Below the pieces are notes generated by a model. The model was given only the letters and a program-made list of their open reading frames with translations, did no database searches and had not been told where the DNA came from. From contig JANTFH010000015.1 in the NCBI GenBank assembly GCA_024763535.1, forward strand, positions 1 to 49,826: a stretch of 49,826 bases of DNA, read 5' to 3'. Position numbers and translations under genes: made by a program. Source of the DNA: Thermodesulfobacteriota bacterium. Its GTDB lineage: Bacteria; Desulfobacterota; Anaeroferrophillalia; Anaeroferrophillales; Tharpellaceae. Positions 8,778 through 16,643 of the stretch are shown in pieces (position 1 is the first letter of the stretch; every line of letters begins with the position of its first letter).

Positions 8778-9244
8778 TCAATATCTCCTGTGTCCGTCGG
8801 CGGCAGCCAGATTTTCAACTCTCCGGTCGCCACCTTCTCCGCCGCTACCATAGCCACCGCGTCGGCGATAAAAAAGTCATCCAGCTGAATCGTGGTTGCA
8901 ACCTGGATGATGACCTCCTCACAGACCTTAACCCGGCGCCGGAGATTAAAATGTCTGACCCCGACGAGAAAACCAAGACTGGGCTGACAACCCTGCAAAC
9001 GGTCCTCATAACCCCGCAGGCAGGCGTAAGCCTGAGCCATCATCTCGAGAACCACCACCTCTTCTAAAAAGCGACCTTCGCCAGCGCTCTCCGGGGCGCA
9101 GAAAAGGCTCTCTTCCCGGCCTGCGGCCAGGATGCAGCCGGACCCCTGAGCCTTATCGTAGCTCAGCAGTTTATCGATCAGCAGCATGGTTGAACGATGC
9201 GGAATCAGCTCAATTGCCGATAGCGGTAGATTATTACTGTCCAT
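8774..9244 (-). CDS. Hotdog-fold 3-hydroxyacyl-ACP dehydratase (ApeP/FabA-FabZ-like)
   Basis: A 156-residue hotdog-fold protein. The N-terminal IPHRSTMLLIDKLL holds the catalytic-type histidine, and VLEMMAQAYACLRGY is the central hotdog helix with an acidic residue; FLVGVRHFNLRRRV matches ApeP-type dehydratases of aryl-polyene clusters. It would remove water from 3-hydroxyacyl-ACP to give 2-enoyl-ACP. The start ATG overlaps the tsaE stop codon (TGATG), and the 3' end overlaps the LolA-like gene, so it is translationally coupled on both sides. A dehydratase next to ketosynthases, a reductase and an ACP supports a dedicated type II pathway. Confidence 0.85.
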   Translation of the reverse strand: MDSNNLPLSAIELIPHRSTMLLIDKLLSYDKAQGSGCILAAGREESLFCAPESAGEGRFLEEVVVLEMMAQAYACLRGYEDRLQGCQPSLGFLVGVRHFNLRRRVKVCEEVIIQVATTIQLDDFFIADAVAMVAAEKVATGELKIWLPPTDTGDID

Positions 9245-9687
9245 CAACCTATTATCCGTTTTATATGGAATAAACGTCTGTCACCGGCAACTATCTCGAT
9301 CCGGATATCGATCAGGTTGGATGCCGGCAACAACTCCCGGGCCGCCTCGGGCCACTCAATTACCAGGACTCCGGGCCCGGCCAGATAGTCGTTAAAACCC
9401 AGTTCAAAAAGTTCGTCCGTATCCCCGAGACGGTAGAGATCAAAATGGTAGAGCGGCAGGCGGCCGCGATACTCATTAATCAGGGTAAAGGTCGGGCTGT
9501 TGAGATAATACCAGTCCGGCACCTCCAGACCCTTGGCGATCCCCTTGGTCAGCATGGTTTTTCCCGCCCCGAGATCACCCTGAAGGGTTACGACATAGAG
9601 CTTATGGTGAAAAAGGGCGGCCAGTTCTTCGCCCAGAGTCAAGGTTTCAGCCGGGGATGAAGTCGGCCTCGGATTCTTCCACTCCAT
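9244..9687 (-). CDS. tsaE: tRNA threonylcarbamoyladenosine biosynthesis ATPase TsaE
   Basis: A 147-residue P-loop ATPase that works with TsaB and TsaD to make t6A37 in ANN-decoding tRNAs. The Walker A motif GDLGAGKTMLTKGI, the segment SPTFTLINEYRG and LYHFDLYRL, and the GVLVIEWPE strand are all typical. Length is normal. It starts one base after the nnrD stop codon and overlaps the hotdog gene, so this essential gene is cotranscribed with the polyene-like cluster. The nnrD-tsaE pair is a common arrangement in bacteria. Confidence 0.95.
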   Translation of the reverse strand: MEWKNPRPTSSPAETLTLGEELAALFHHKLYVVTLQGDLGAGKTMLTKGIAKGLEVPDWYYLNSPTFTLINEYRGRLPLYHFDLYRLGDTDELFELGFNDYLAGPGVLVIEWPEAARELLPASNLIDIRIEIVAGDRRLFHIKRIIG

Positions 9688-9688
9688 C

Positions 9689-11302
9689 TTAAATCCCTGA
9701 AATCTCAGGAGATTGCCCGATGCCGGCTAAAAAAGAGAGGGTTGCCGGCAGTGCCTGTTCCAGCTCCAGCACGGTAATCCCGTAACTTGAGCCTGTAGCC
9801 AGCAGACGATCGGCCAGCAGACCATGAAGAAAAACTCCGGTCTGGGATGCGGCCAGCGGCTCCAGCCCCTGGGCCAGGAAACTGCCAATTATTCCGGTCA
9901 GAAGATCTCCGGATCCGGCGGTTGCCAGCAGGGTATTTCCGCTCGCGTTAACGGAGAGGGCCCCATCGGGCGCCGCAATCACGGTACCGGCCCCTTTAAG
10001 AACGACATAAACCCCCAGTTTGAGAGCCAACTCCCGCACCGCGTCCAGACGCCGGTTCTGTACCGCCGCGGAATCACACTGTAAAAGACGGGCCATCTCG
10101 CCCGGATGCGGTGTCAGAATGGTAAGCGGCCGTTTCGGCGGCAGAATCTCCGGATCCCGGGCCAGCAGAGTCAGGGCGTCGGCATCCAGAACCACCGGCA
10201 GATCGGAGTTTTTAAGCAGATTTTCCGTCAACTTCCGGGCCGCGTTATGGAGACCGAGTCCGGGCCCGACAACCAGAGCGTTCTTGCCCGCACAGATTTT
10301 TTCGACCTCGGCCACGACCGGAGGAATAATCTGTCCCGCCACCGCTTCCGGCAGAGCCTCCAGCATGATCGCCGGATTCCGGCCTTCGAGCCGTTCGGCC
10401 AGACTCTGCGGCAGAGCCAGCGTACTCAAGCCGCAACCGCAATGCAGGGCGGCTCCGGCCGTCAGCAGTCCGGCTCCGGATTTCCCGGGGCCGCCGGCAA
10501 ACGTCAGCAGATGACCACGGTCGCCTTTATGAATGTTGGCCGAGATTCCGGTTTTCGGCAGTAAAGCCCGGCAGAAATCAGCGGTTAAAAGCTGAATGGC
10601 ATCACTTTCATCATCGGTCCAGGAACAGGGGATACCGATATCAACAATCTCCACCCGTCCGGCATATTCACGGCCGGGATAGACGAAAAGACCGGGTTTG
10701 GCAAAAGCAAAAGTCGCCGTCAAAGTCGCTCTGACCGCGTCCCCTAAAGGCAGTCCGGAATCGGCATCAAGACCCGAAGGGATATCCAGAGCCAGAACCG
10801 GGCCGGGGCAGTTATTGACCGCAGTTATAACTCCGGCATAGAGACCGCGCACCGCACTTTTAAGCCCGGTACCCAGCAGCCCGTCAACAACAACGCGGGA
10901 GTTTTCCAGAGCCGGCCCCAGCAGCGACAGATTTTTCTCCGTCAGCTCAACCACCTCACCGCCCAGCTTGATAAAGGCTTCAAGATTAATCGCGGCATCG
11001 CCCTGAACCAGGCTCCGGCCGGTCAACAGGATAACCTTTACTTTCAGATATCCAGCCAGCAGCAGCACCCGGGCCACGACCAGAGCGTCACCGCCATTAT
11101 TGCCCTTGCCCGCCAGAATCGTAATCTCATCCGCGAAGCTCTTAAGCCAGCCCGCCTTTTCCAGCAGCCTGACGGCTCCGCGCCCGGCCTGCTCCATCAG
11201 TACAACTCCCGGAATACCGATCTCATTGATAGCCCGCTCATCCAGAGCCCGCATCCGTTCCGCCCGTAAAAGCTTAATCTTACCGTTTCCCAAACTTTTC
11301 AT
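9689..11302 (-). CDS. nnrD: Bifunctional NAD(P)H-hydrate epimerase / ADP-dependent NAD(P)H-hydrate dehydratase
   Basis: A 537-residue repair enzyme that restores NAD(P)H from damaged hydrates. The N-terminal half (about 1-225) is the YjeF_N/NnrE epimerase with AGKGNNGGDALVVARVL and VVDGLLGTGL. The C-terminal half (about 240-530) is the ribokinase-like dehydratase with HKGDRGHLLTFAGGPGKSGA, LDADALTLLA, LTPHPGEMARLL and AGSGDLLTGIIGSFLAQG. Full length for the fused form. It starts four bases after the acyltransferase stop codon and ends one base before tsaE. Confidence 0.96.
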   Translation of the reverse strand: MKSLGNGKIKLLRAERMRALDERAINEIGIPGVVLMEQAGRGAVRLLEKAGWLKSFADEITILAGKGNNGGDALVVARVLLLAGYLKVKVILLTGRSLVQGDAAINLEAFIKLGGEVVELTEKNLSLLGPALENSRVVVDGLLGTGLKSAVRGLYAGVITAVNNCPGPVLALDIPSGLDADSGLPLGDAVRATLTATFAFAKPGLFVYPGREYAGRVEIVDIGIPCSWTDDESDAIQLLTADFCRALLPKTGISANIHKGDRGHLLTFAGGPGKSGAGLLTAGAALHCGCGLSTLALPQSLAERLEGRNPAIMLEALPEAVAGQIIPPVVAEVEKICAGKNALVVGPGLGLHNAARKLTENLLKNSDLPVVLDADALTLLARDPEILPPKRPLTILTPHPGEMARLLQCDSAAVQNRRLDAVRELALKLGVYVVLKGAGTVIAAPDGALSVNASGNTLLATAGSGDLLTGIIGSFLAQGLEPLAASQTGVFLHGLLADRLLATGSSYGITVLELEQALPATLSFLAGIGQSPEISGI

Positions 11303-11305
11303 AAA

Positions 11306-12055
11306 TCAATCTTCCGCTTTCATCTCTTTAAGTTTAATTAACATCATCTCTTTAACCTTCCTGCGCATCAAAAGATGCGCCTCTTCACCGCTGAATTCCG
11401 CCGGGTCAACCGGAGGCAGGGCCTGCATCTTCACCCGGGCCGGCCGCAGCCGGAAAGTCCCCGGCGGCAGCAATTTATCGGTACCCGTAATACAGATCGG
11501 CACCAGCGGCAGATTCAGTTTTACCGCCAGCAAAAAGGCCCCGGAGTAGAAGCGCTGCAGATTACCGTCCCGGCTGCGATGACCTTCAGGAAAAAAGAGA
11601 ATTGAGCCTCCGGCATCAATAATTTCCCGGGCCTGTTCCAAGCTGGCGCCGAAACCAGAGCCCTCAACATCGAGATAGCGGGCCATCCGCATGAAAGCCG
11701 TATACCAGAAAAGCCGGCGAAAAGGCCAGGCCCTAACCGCAAAAGCGATGTCACTGACCGGCTGCAGAGCCATACAGTAGGTATCGAAAAAAGAGAGGTG
11801 ATTAATAACGTAAATACAGGGGGTACAGCGACGATATTCACGCCCGAAACCCCGTCGTCTGAAACTTACGAACGGGGCCACAATCAGCATCCAGCCGCGG
11901 CCGTAAAGCCAGATAAAATGGCGCGCAATTTTCGCCCTGGACCAACGGGTAACCCCGTACCAGAGCAGAAAAAACAGAGGCGAGAACAACAGTCCGAAAA
12001 GTGTCCAGGCCACCAGCAGCGGGTAGACCCAGAGATTCATCAACCAGACAATCAC
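11306..12055 (-). CDS. PlsC-like lysophospholipid acyltransferase family protein
   Basis: A 249-residue membrane protein with one or two hydrophobic segments at residues 5-35 and an acyltransferase domain. Motif I is NHLSFFDTY (the HX4D catalytic pair), motif III is FFPEGHRSRDG, and motif IV is LPLVPICITGTDKLL. Family members transfer acyl groups from acyl-ACP or acyl-CoA to glycerolipid or other acceptors. The GTG start overlaps the ACP stop codon (GTGA), so it is coupled to the ACP. By comparison with aryl-polyene clusters it may attach the cluster's product to a lipid. The true acceptor is not known. Confidence 0.85.
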   Translation of the reverse strand: MIVWLMNLWVYPLLVAWTLFGLLFSPLFFLLWYGVTRWSRAKIARHFIWLYGRGWMLIVAPFVSFRRRGFGREYRRCTPCIYVINHLSFFDTYCMALQPVSDIAFAVRAWPFRRLFWYTAFMRMARYLDVEGSGFGASLEQAREIIDAGGSILFFPEGHRSRDGNLQRFYSGAFLLAVKLNLPLVPICITGTDKLLPPGTFRLRPARVKMQALPPVDPAEFSGEEAHLLMRRKVKEMMLIKLKEMKAED

Positions 12056-12324
12056 TTCGACTCTGCAGCCTTGTCGGTTTCCCGCTTTTTGTTAATGACG
12101 AAACGATGAATATCACCCAGCGTCCGGATCTCACGCAGACCGGCATCGTCACGAATCCTGATCTTCAGAGTACCTTCAAGAACCACTACCATATCGACAA
12201 TATCGAGGCTGTCGAGCCCCAGATCGGTAAAAATTTCAGCCTCATCGACCATCGCCGACTCTTCCAGCTCAAATTCCTCAATTAATGAGTTATTAACCAG
12301 AGAAACTACTTCCGCATCAGTCAT
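12052..12324 (-). CDS. Acyl carrier protein
   Basis: A 90-residue acidic carrier protein with the phosphopantetheine attachment motif FTDLGLDSLDIVDMVVVLE; the serine of DSLD would carry the arm. The frame is open further upstream through TTG codons, but the ATG at 12324 has a GGAG site nine bases upstream and gives the usual start MTDAEVV. It overlaps the acyltransferase by four bases. Because it lies among two ketosynthases, a reductase and a dehydratase, it is most likely a pathway-specific ACP rather than the primary AcpP. Confidence 0.92.
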   Translation of the reverse strand: MTDAEVVSLVNNSLIEEFELEESAMVDEAEIFTDLGLDSLDIVDMVVVLEGTLKIRIRDDAGLREIRTLGDIHRFVINKKRETDKAAESK

Positions 12325-12630
12325 ATTTTCCGTCTCCAGCGGGTTTCGCAACAAAAAACCGTCAGATAGAAGATAATTTACAAAAATTTCAGTGTTTATC
12401 CTGCCGCCGGCGGTACATTAGAGAGCTACCGCTCAAGCTGTCTTGAACATTACTAATGCGGGAATTAGTCCCGCAACCCAAATGGGCTTTATCGGCCCGC
12501 AAATAAGTACTCTTATCAGAGCTCTGCATAAGTTTCTTCATCAGAACCTCTGCCTGATGGCAAAGAACCTGTGAAACACTTAACATTTTCTTGTTTTTCA
12601 AACCAGAAAATAACCTGTAAGGCACTAATA
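12325..12630 (-). other. Gap between the second ketosynthase and the ACP gene
   Basis: A gene-free stretch of 306 bp in the middle of an otherwise tightly packed gene run. Most of it (12452-12630) is copy B of the dispersed 3'-end repeat. The remaining 12325-12451 contains the ACP ribosome-binding site and a short GC-rich stretch; no convincing terminator with a T-run was found. It may divide the run into two transcripts. Confidence 0.6.
12452..12630 (-). repeat. Dispersed 3'-end repeat, copy B (longest copy)
   Basis: Read on the minus strand directly after the ketosynthase stop codon: TTAGTGCCTTACAGGTTATT, a hairpin with arms ATTTTCTGG-like and AAGAAAAT, then about 60 bases that copy A lacks, then CTGATAAGAGTACTTATTTG, GGGTTGCGGG and ACTAATTCCCGCATTAG. 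The last block forms a hairpin (GCGGGA and TCCCGC arms around a five-base loop). Blocks and order match copy A at 1-107; the last blocks match copy C at 41142-41229. Confidence 0.8.
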
Positions 12631-13854
12631 TCAAATTAACGCTTTAATTACCAGAGATGAGTTAACCCCGCCTAAGGCAAAGTTATTTTTCAAAGCCAGT
12701 TTTACAGTTTTGCCCCGGTTCTCAGTAAACAGCTGCGGCCCGACACAGTCGGGATCGATCTCATCCAGGTTAAGGGTCGGCCAGATCTCGCCGCGCTGCA
12801 TCATGGCAACTACGGCAATCGTCTCAAGACCGCCGCTGGCAGCCAGGGTATGGCCTAGGTGACCTTTCAGCGAACTGACCGGCACCTTATCGGCAAAGAT
12901 TCCGGCTAAAGCCTGAGCTTCAGCAATATCACCTTTTTCCGTGGCCGTCGCGTGGGCGTTGACATAATCAATTTCCCCGGCTTCAACCCCGGCTTTCGCC
13001 AACGCCTCAAGCATACAGAGACGCATGGCTTTAGAACTCGGTTCAGCGATACTTGCGGTCTCGGTCAAGGTGGAAAAACCGACAACCTCGGCCAGGATTC
13101 GGGCTCCGCGCCGGGAGGCTGCCTGAAAATCCTCTAAGACCAGAATCCCGCCTCCTTCACCGCAGACCACCCCGTCCCGCTGCCGGTCAAAAGGGCGGGA
13201 GGCTACAGCCGGTTTATCATTATACCGAAACGAGGCCGCATTCATCAAATCGAAGGTGGCGGCGGAAAGCGGATGGAACTCCTCCGTGCCACCGCAAACC
13301 ATCGCCTCTTGAACCCCGGAAGCGATCATTTCATAGGCATAGCCTAAGGCCTGACAACCCGTGGCACAGGCCGCGGCCGGAGCCAGCAGACGGCCGTTGA
13401 GGCCAAAATAATGGGCCACATTGGCGGCTGCGGAGTGGTTCATGGTCTTAAAAAAAAGCGAGGTTTTCATCCGGGCAAAACTTTTGTCCGCGAGATGATC
13501 AGCGAAAAACTCCTCACAGGTTTCGAGACTGCTGATCGTGGTGCCGAGGGCAACGCCGTAGCGGCCGCTGCCATATTCCGTCTCCGGCAGACCTGCCTGG
13601 GTCAGGGCTTCCCGGGCCGCGAGTACGGCAAAAATCGACTGCCTCGACATAGAGCGTCTTCGATTACGGGCGATTTCACGGCCCGTAATCCCGGGCACCA
13701 GAGCCGCCAACCGGGTTCTTAAACCATCATAATCAGAAAGTTTATCCAGGATTTCAACCGCGCAGCGGCCCTCGGCAAGACCGGAGACAAGTTCCCCAAC
13801 TCCCCGGCCGAAAGGTGAAATCGCCCCCATTCCGGTAATGACTACACGTCGCAT
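12631..13854 (-). CDS. Beta-ketoacyl-ACP synthase (second of two, FabF-like)
   Basis: A 407-residue thiolase-fold condensing enzyme. The N-terminus is RRVVITGMGAISPFG. The active-site cysteine is in APAAACATGCQALG; the two histidines are in NAHATATEKGD and SSLKGHLGHTLAASGG, so the Cys-His-His triad is intact. The triad and length (about 410) fit an active elongating enzyme rather than a chain-length factor. The start overlaps the end of the FAD oxidoreductase gene by 13 bases. It probably elongates an acyl-ACP in the cluster's own pathway, as a partner of the other ketosynthase. Confidence 0.92.
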   Translation of the reverse strand: MRRVVITGMGAISPFGRGVGELVSGLAEGRCAVEILDKLSDYDGLRTRLAALVPGITGREIARNRRRSMSRQSIFAVLAAREALTQAGLPETEYGSGRYGVALGTTISSLETCEEFFADHLADKSFARMKTSLFFKTMNHSAAANVAHYFGLNGRLLAPAAACATGCQALGYAYEMIASGVQEAMVCGGTEEFHPLSAATFDLMNAASFRYNDKPAVASRPFDRQRDGVVCGEGGGILVLEDFQAASRRGARILAEVVGFSTLTETASIAEPSSKAMRLCMLEALAKAGVEAGEIDYVNAHATATEKGDIAEAQALAGIFADKVPVSSLKGHLGHTLAASGGLETIAVVAMMQRGEIWPTLNLDEIDPDCVGPQLFTENRGKTVKLALKNNFALGGVNSSLVIKALI

Positions 13855-15356
13855 GCTACTTCACTCCGTAACTTCTGTAACTGATCGGGCCCGACAATCT
13901 CGGCCACCGCCAGCAGGGCCGAGGTTATCGCCCCCAACAGACCCGGGGCCGCCACCGCCTGCCCGGTAAGATAGAAATCTGCCAGACGGGTCCTCGGCAC
14001 CGGGTTAAATTGTCCGACCATATGTTTTACTCCGTAAAGCGAACCCCGGGGTGACAGGTTAATCCGCCGCAAAGTTTTCGTCGTCGCCACACACTCAACC
14101 TGAAGTCCGGCAAGCTCCGGCAACAATTTTGCAATCCGTCCACACACCAACTCACCGATCATAGCCTTTTTCTCCGCATAAAGCTGACGGGGAAGCGCCT
14201 CATTATCCGCCGCACTTTTCGGCAGTGCCGGAAGAATCGCGGTTATACCACAATCCCGACCTTCAGAAAAGCCCCCGGAACCGGCAAAGTTGAGATAGAG
14301 CAGGCGTTCCTGCGGCGAGAGGGTAAGATCAAGGATATCGGCTGATGAGGGCGGCAGGAAAAAGTAGTTGTGTCCAGCCAGCAGATGACTCTCACAAAGC
14401 CCTTCGGCCCGCATTCCCGCCGGCCGCTGACAACGCAGAAAAACGATATCGCCGCTTGTCGTTTCGGCCAGAGCATTGAGACGGCGGCGATAGACCGGGC
14501 GAAAAGCCTTATCCGGCACCAGTTTTAACATCGCCTGAGGATGCAGACTTGAGATATAGTTTGCGGCCGCAAACTGGCGGCCGTCGGCACAACTGACGCC
14601 GGCAATGTTATCGGCGGCGGTCAGATCAATCCCGGTTACCCGGCAACCGCAGAAAAGATCAACCCCGAAACGCTTAAGGGCCAGGCTGAAGGCCTTAACC
14701 AGGGATCGACCGCCGCCCTTAAAAGTTGAAGCGGAACGATAGTAGCCATCCACCACTCCGGCATGAATGGCAAAAGGGATCTCGGCCGGCCGGGCGCCGT
14801 AGAGCAGGCAGTGCACCTGCAACAGCGTCCTGAGATTGCCACCGATTCCCAACTCAGTAAAAACCTGCTGCAGACTGCAATCATGCAGGGCCGCCAGATC
14901 CAGAGGTGAGATTGCCTCATGAGAATTAAAATAGGGGAGTGTTCCGGCGGTATGCCGCAGCCGTTCAAGATAGTCCGCCACGGCCCGGCTCTGCTTAGGA
15001 AACTGTTGCTGCAGACGCCGGCAGAGGGCATCATAACCCTGCGGAAACGAGAAATTGAGCCCGGAATCGGGCTGGATTACGGTATCATAGGCCTGAGGAT
15101 CAAACGCCACCCGCTGCAGATCGTCAGCCACCCCCAACAGGCGCAGGTGACGATCGAGAACGCCGCCTGCTTCAAGCCCGCCGGCATAGTGAAATCCGGC
15201 TTCAAAATAGACCCCGTTACGAACAAAACCGTCAATCAGCGGGGCCGGCCGTGCAGCCTGCTCCAGCAGAGCCACCCGGCCCCCGAAACGGGCCAGCAGC
15301 AGAGCTGTGCTGATTCCGGAAACCCCGGCCCCGATAACCAGATGGTCATACTTCAT
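13842..15356 (-). CDS. NAD(P)/FAD-dependent oxidoreductase, phytoene desaturase (CrtI/CrtISO)-like
   Basis: A 504-residue flavoprotein. The N-terminal dinucleotide-binding motif is VIGAGVSGISTALLLARFGG followed by an acidic VALLEQ. A central segment GGGRSLVKAFSLAL and the C-terminal FYLTGQAVAAPGLLGAI (second FAD-binding region) are typical of the COG1233 carotenoid-desaturase/isomerase family. It is nested between two ketosynthase genes with overlaps of 4 and 13 bases, so it almost certainly acts on a product of this pathway, perhaps desaturating or isomerising an acyl or polyene chain. The substrate is unknown. No other carotenoid gene is present in the window. Confidence 0.85.
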   Translation of the reverse strand: MKYDHLVIGAGVSGISTALLLARFGGRVALLEQAARPAPLIDGFVRNGVYFEAGFHYAGGLEAGGVLDRHLRLLGVADDLQRVAFDPQAYDTVIQPDSGLNFSFPQGYDALCRRLQQQFPKQSRAVADYLERLRHTAGTLPYFNSHEAISPLDLAALHDCSLQQVFTELGIGGNLRTLLQVHCLLYGARPAEIPFAIHAGVVDGYYRSASTFKGGGRSLVKAFSLALKRFGVDLFCGCRVTGIDLTAADNIAGVSCADGRQFAAANYISSLHPQAMLKLVPDKAFRPVYRRRLNALAETTSGDIVFLRCQRPAGMRAEGLCESHLLAGHNYFFLPPSSADILDLTLSPQERLLYLNFAGSGGFSEGRDCGITAILPALPKSAADNEALPRQLYAEKKAMIGELVCGRIAKLLPELAGLQVECVATTKTLRRINLSPRGSLYGVKHMVGQFNPVPRTRLADFYLTGQAVAAPGLLGAITSALLAVAEIVGPDQLQKLRSEVACDV

Positions 15357-16588
15357 GAGCTGCTGAAATCAAGCAGTAAAGAGGCATTGGAGCCTCCGAA
15401 ACCGGCCGCATTGCAGAGTACCCTGTCAGGCTTACGGCGACATATTTTATTAAGGATACGGAGATCTTCACTACCCCGGTCGGGGGCGGAGAAGTTGATC
15501 GTCGGGGCCATGAAACCACCGGCCGCCATCAACACCGCGTAGACCGCGGTCGCCGCCCCCGCCATCCAGAGTTCATGACCGGTTAGAGATTTCAAAGCAC
15601 TTATCAAAGGCATCTTTCCGGAGGAGAAAAGTGCCCGGATATTTTCCGCTTCCGCCGCATCTCCAGCCGGGGTGGAGGTCGCATGAGCCAACAGCAGATC
15701 GACATCTTCCGGCTCGATGGCAGCATCATTTAAGGCCGCCTGCATTGCGCGGGCAAGACCATCCGCACTGGGTACTGAAAGGGCTTCGCCGTCGGAGGAG
15801 AAACCGTATCCGGCAACTTCACCCAGGATAACCGCACCCCGCTCTTTTGCAACGGCGTAATCTTCCAGAACTAAAGCGGCGGCCCCGCCGCTGGGAACGA
15901 GACCATCCCGCTCTCTGTCAAAGGGTCGTGAGGCTGAGACCGGATCATCAATCCGCATCGAGAAGGCACCGAGCGCGTCAAAACTGCACATCGATTCTAA
16001 ATTAATCTCCTGAGCACCGCCGCAGATCACCCGCTCCTGACGGCCCAGGGCAATCAGATCCGCGGCCTGGCCGAGGGCATGGCCGCTGCTGGAACAGGCC
16101 GAACTCAAAGTCCAGCTTGCTCCCCGGGTTCCTAAAAGAACATTGAGATTCATGGTAACGGAGGAGGTCATCGCCCGAAAAACCAGGCCGCTGCCGAGTT
16201 TATGAGTTTCACCGTGTTGGCGTAACAGATCAACCTGTTCAACCGCCGCGCTACAACTCGAATCACAGCCGAAGATCAATCCGCTCTGAGGATTACGTAA
16301 AGCTTCATCCTCAAGACCGGACTGAGCCAGGGCCTCACGCACCGCGACATAGGCATGCTGGGCGAAATCAGGCATCGTTTTACGCTGTTTCCGGTTTAAG
16401 AAACGTTCCGTCTCCAGCGCCGGCAGACGCCCGGTCAAAGGGCTGCGAAAACCGGCCTTTTGACGCTCTTCATCGAGCACAACCCCGGAGCGGCCCGCGG
16501 CCAGTGATTCGGTGACGGCTCGGCTTCCGATGCCGAGACAGGAGACAATCCCGACTCCGGTTATGACAACCCTGTTTCGCTGTACCAT
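15353..16588 (-). CDS. Beta-ketoacyl-ACP synthase (first of two, FabB/FabF-like)
   Basis: A condensing enzyme of about 411 residues. The active-site cysteine is in LSSACSSSGHALGQ, the first histidine in LAHATSTPAGDAAE, and the second in KSLTGHELWMAGA, so the catalytic triad is present. A GTG at 16615 would add nine residues, but the ATG at 16588 (MVQRNRVVITGVG) matches the family start. The 3' end overlaps the oxidoreductase by four bases (ATGA). It is clearly diverged from the other ketosynthase of this cluster, which suggests different roles such as initiation versus elongation. Confidence 0.9.
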   Translation of the reverse strand: MVQRNRVVITGVGIVSCLGIGSRAVTESLAAGRSGVVLDEERQKAGFRSPLTGRLPALETERFLNRKQRKTMPDFAQHAYVAVREALAQSGLEDEALRNPQSGLIFGCDSSCSAAVEQVDLLRQHGETHKLGSGLVFRAMTSSVTMNLNVLLGTRGASWTLSSACSSSGHALGQAADLIALGRQERVICGGAQEINLESMCSFDALGAFSMRIDDPVSASRPFDRERDGLVPSGGAAALVLEDYAVAKERGAVILGEVAGYGFSSDGEALSVPSADGLARAMQAALNDAAIEPEDVDLLLAHATSTPAGDAAEAENIRALFSSGKMPLISALKSLTGHELWMAGAATAVYAVLMAAGGFMAPTINFSAPDRGSEDLRILNKICRRKPDRVLCNAAGFGGSNASLLLDFSSS

Positions 16589-16643
16589 AAGCTGCAGATT
16601 TATCCCGGCCCGCACCGTGCGGGGTAACGAAAAAGATTAACCT

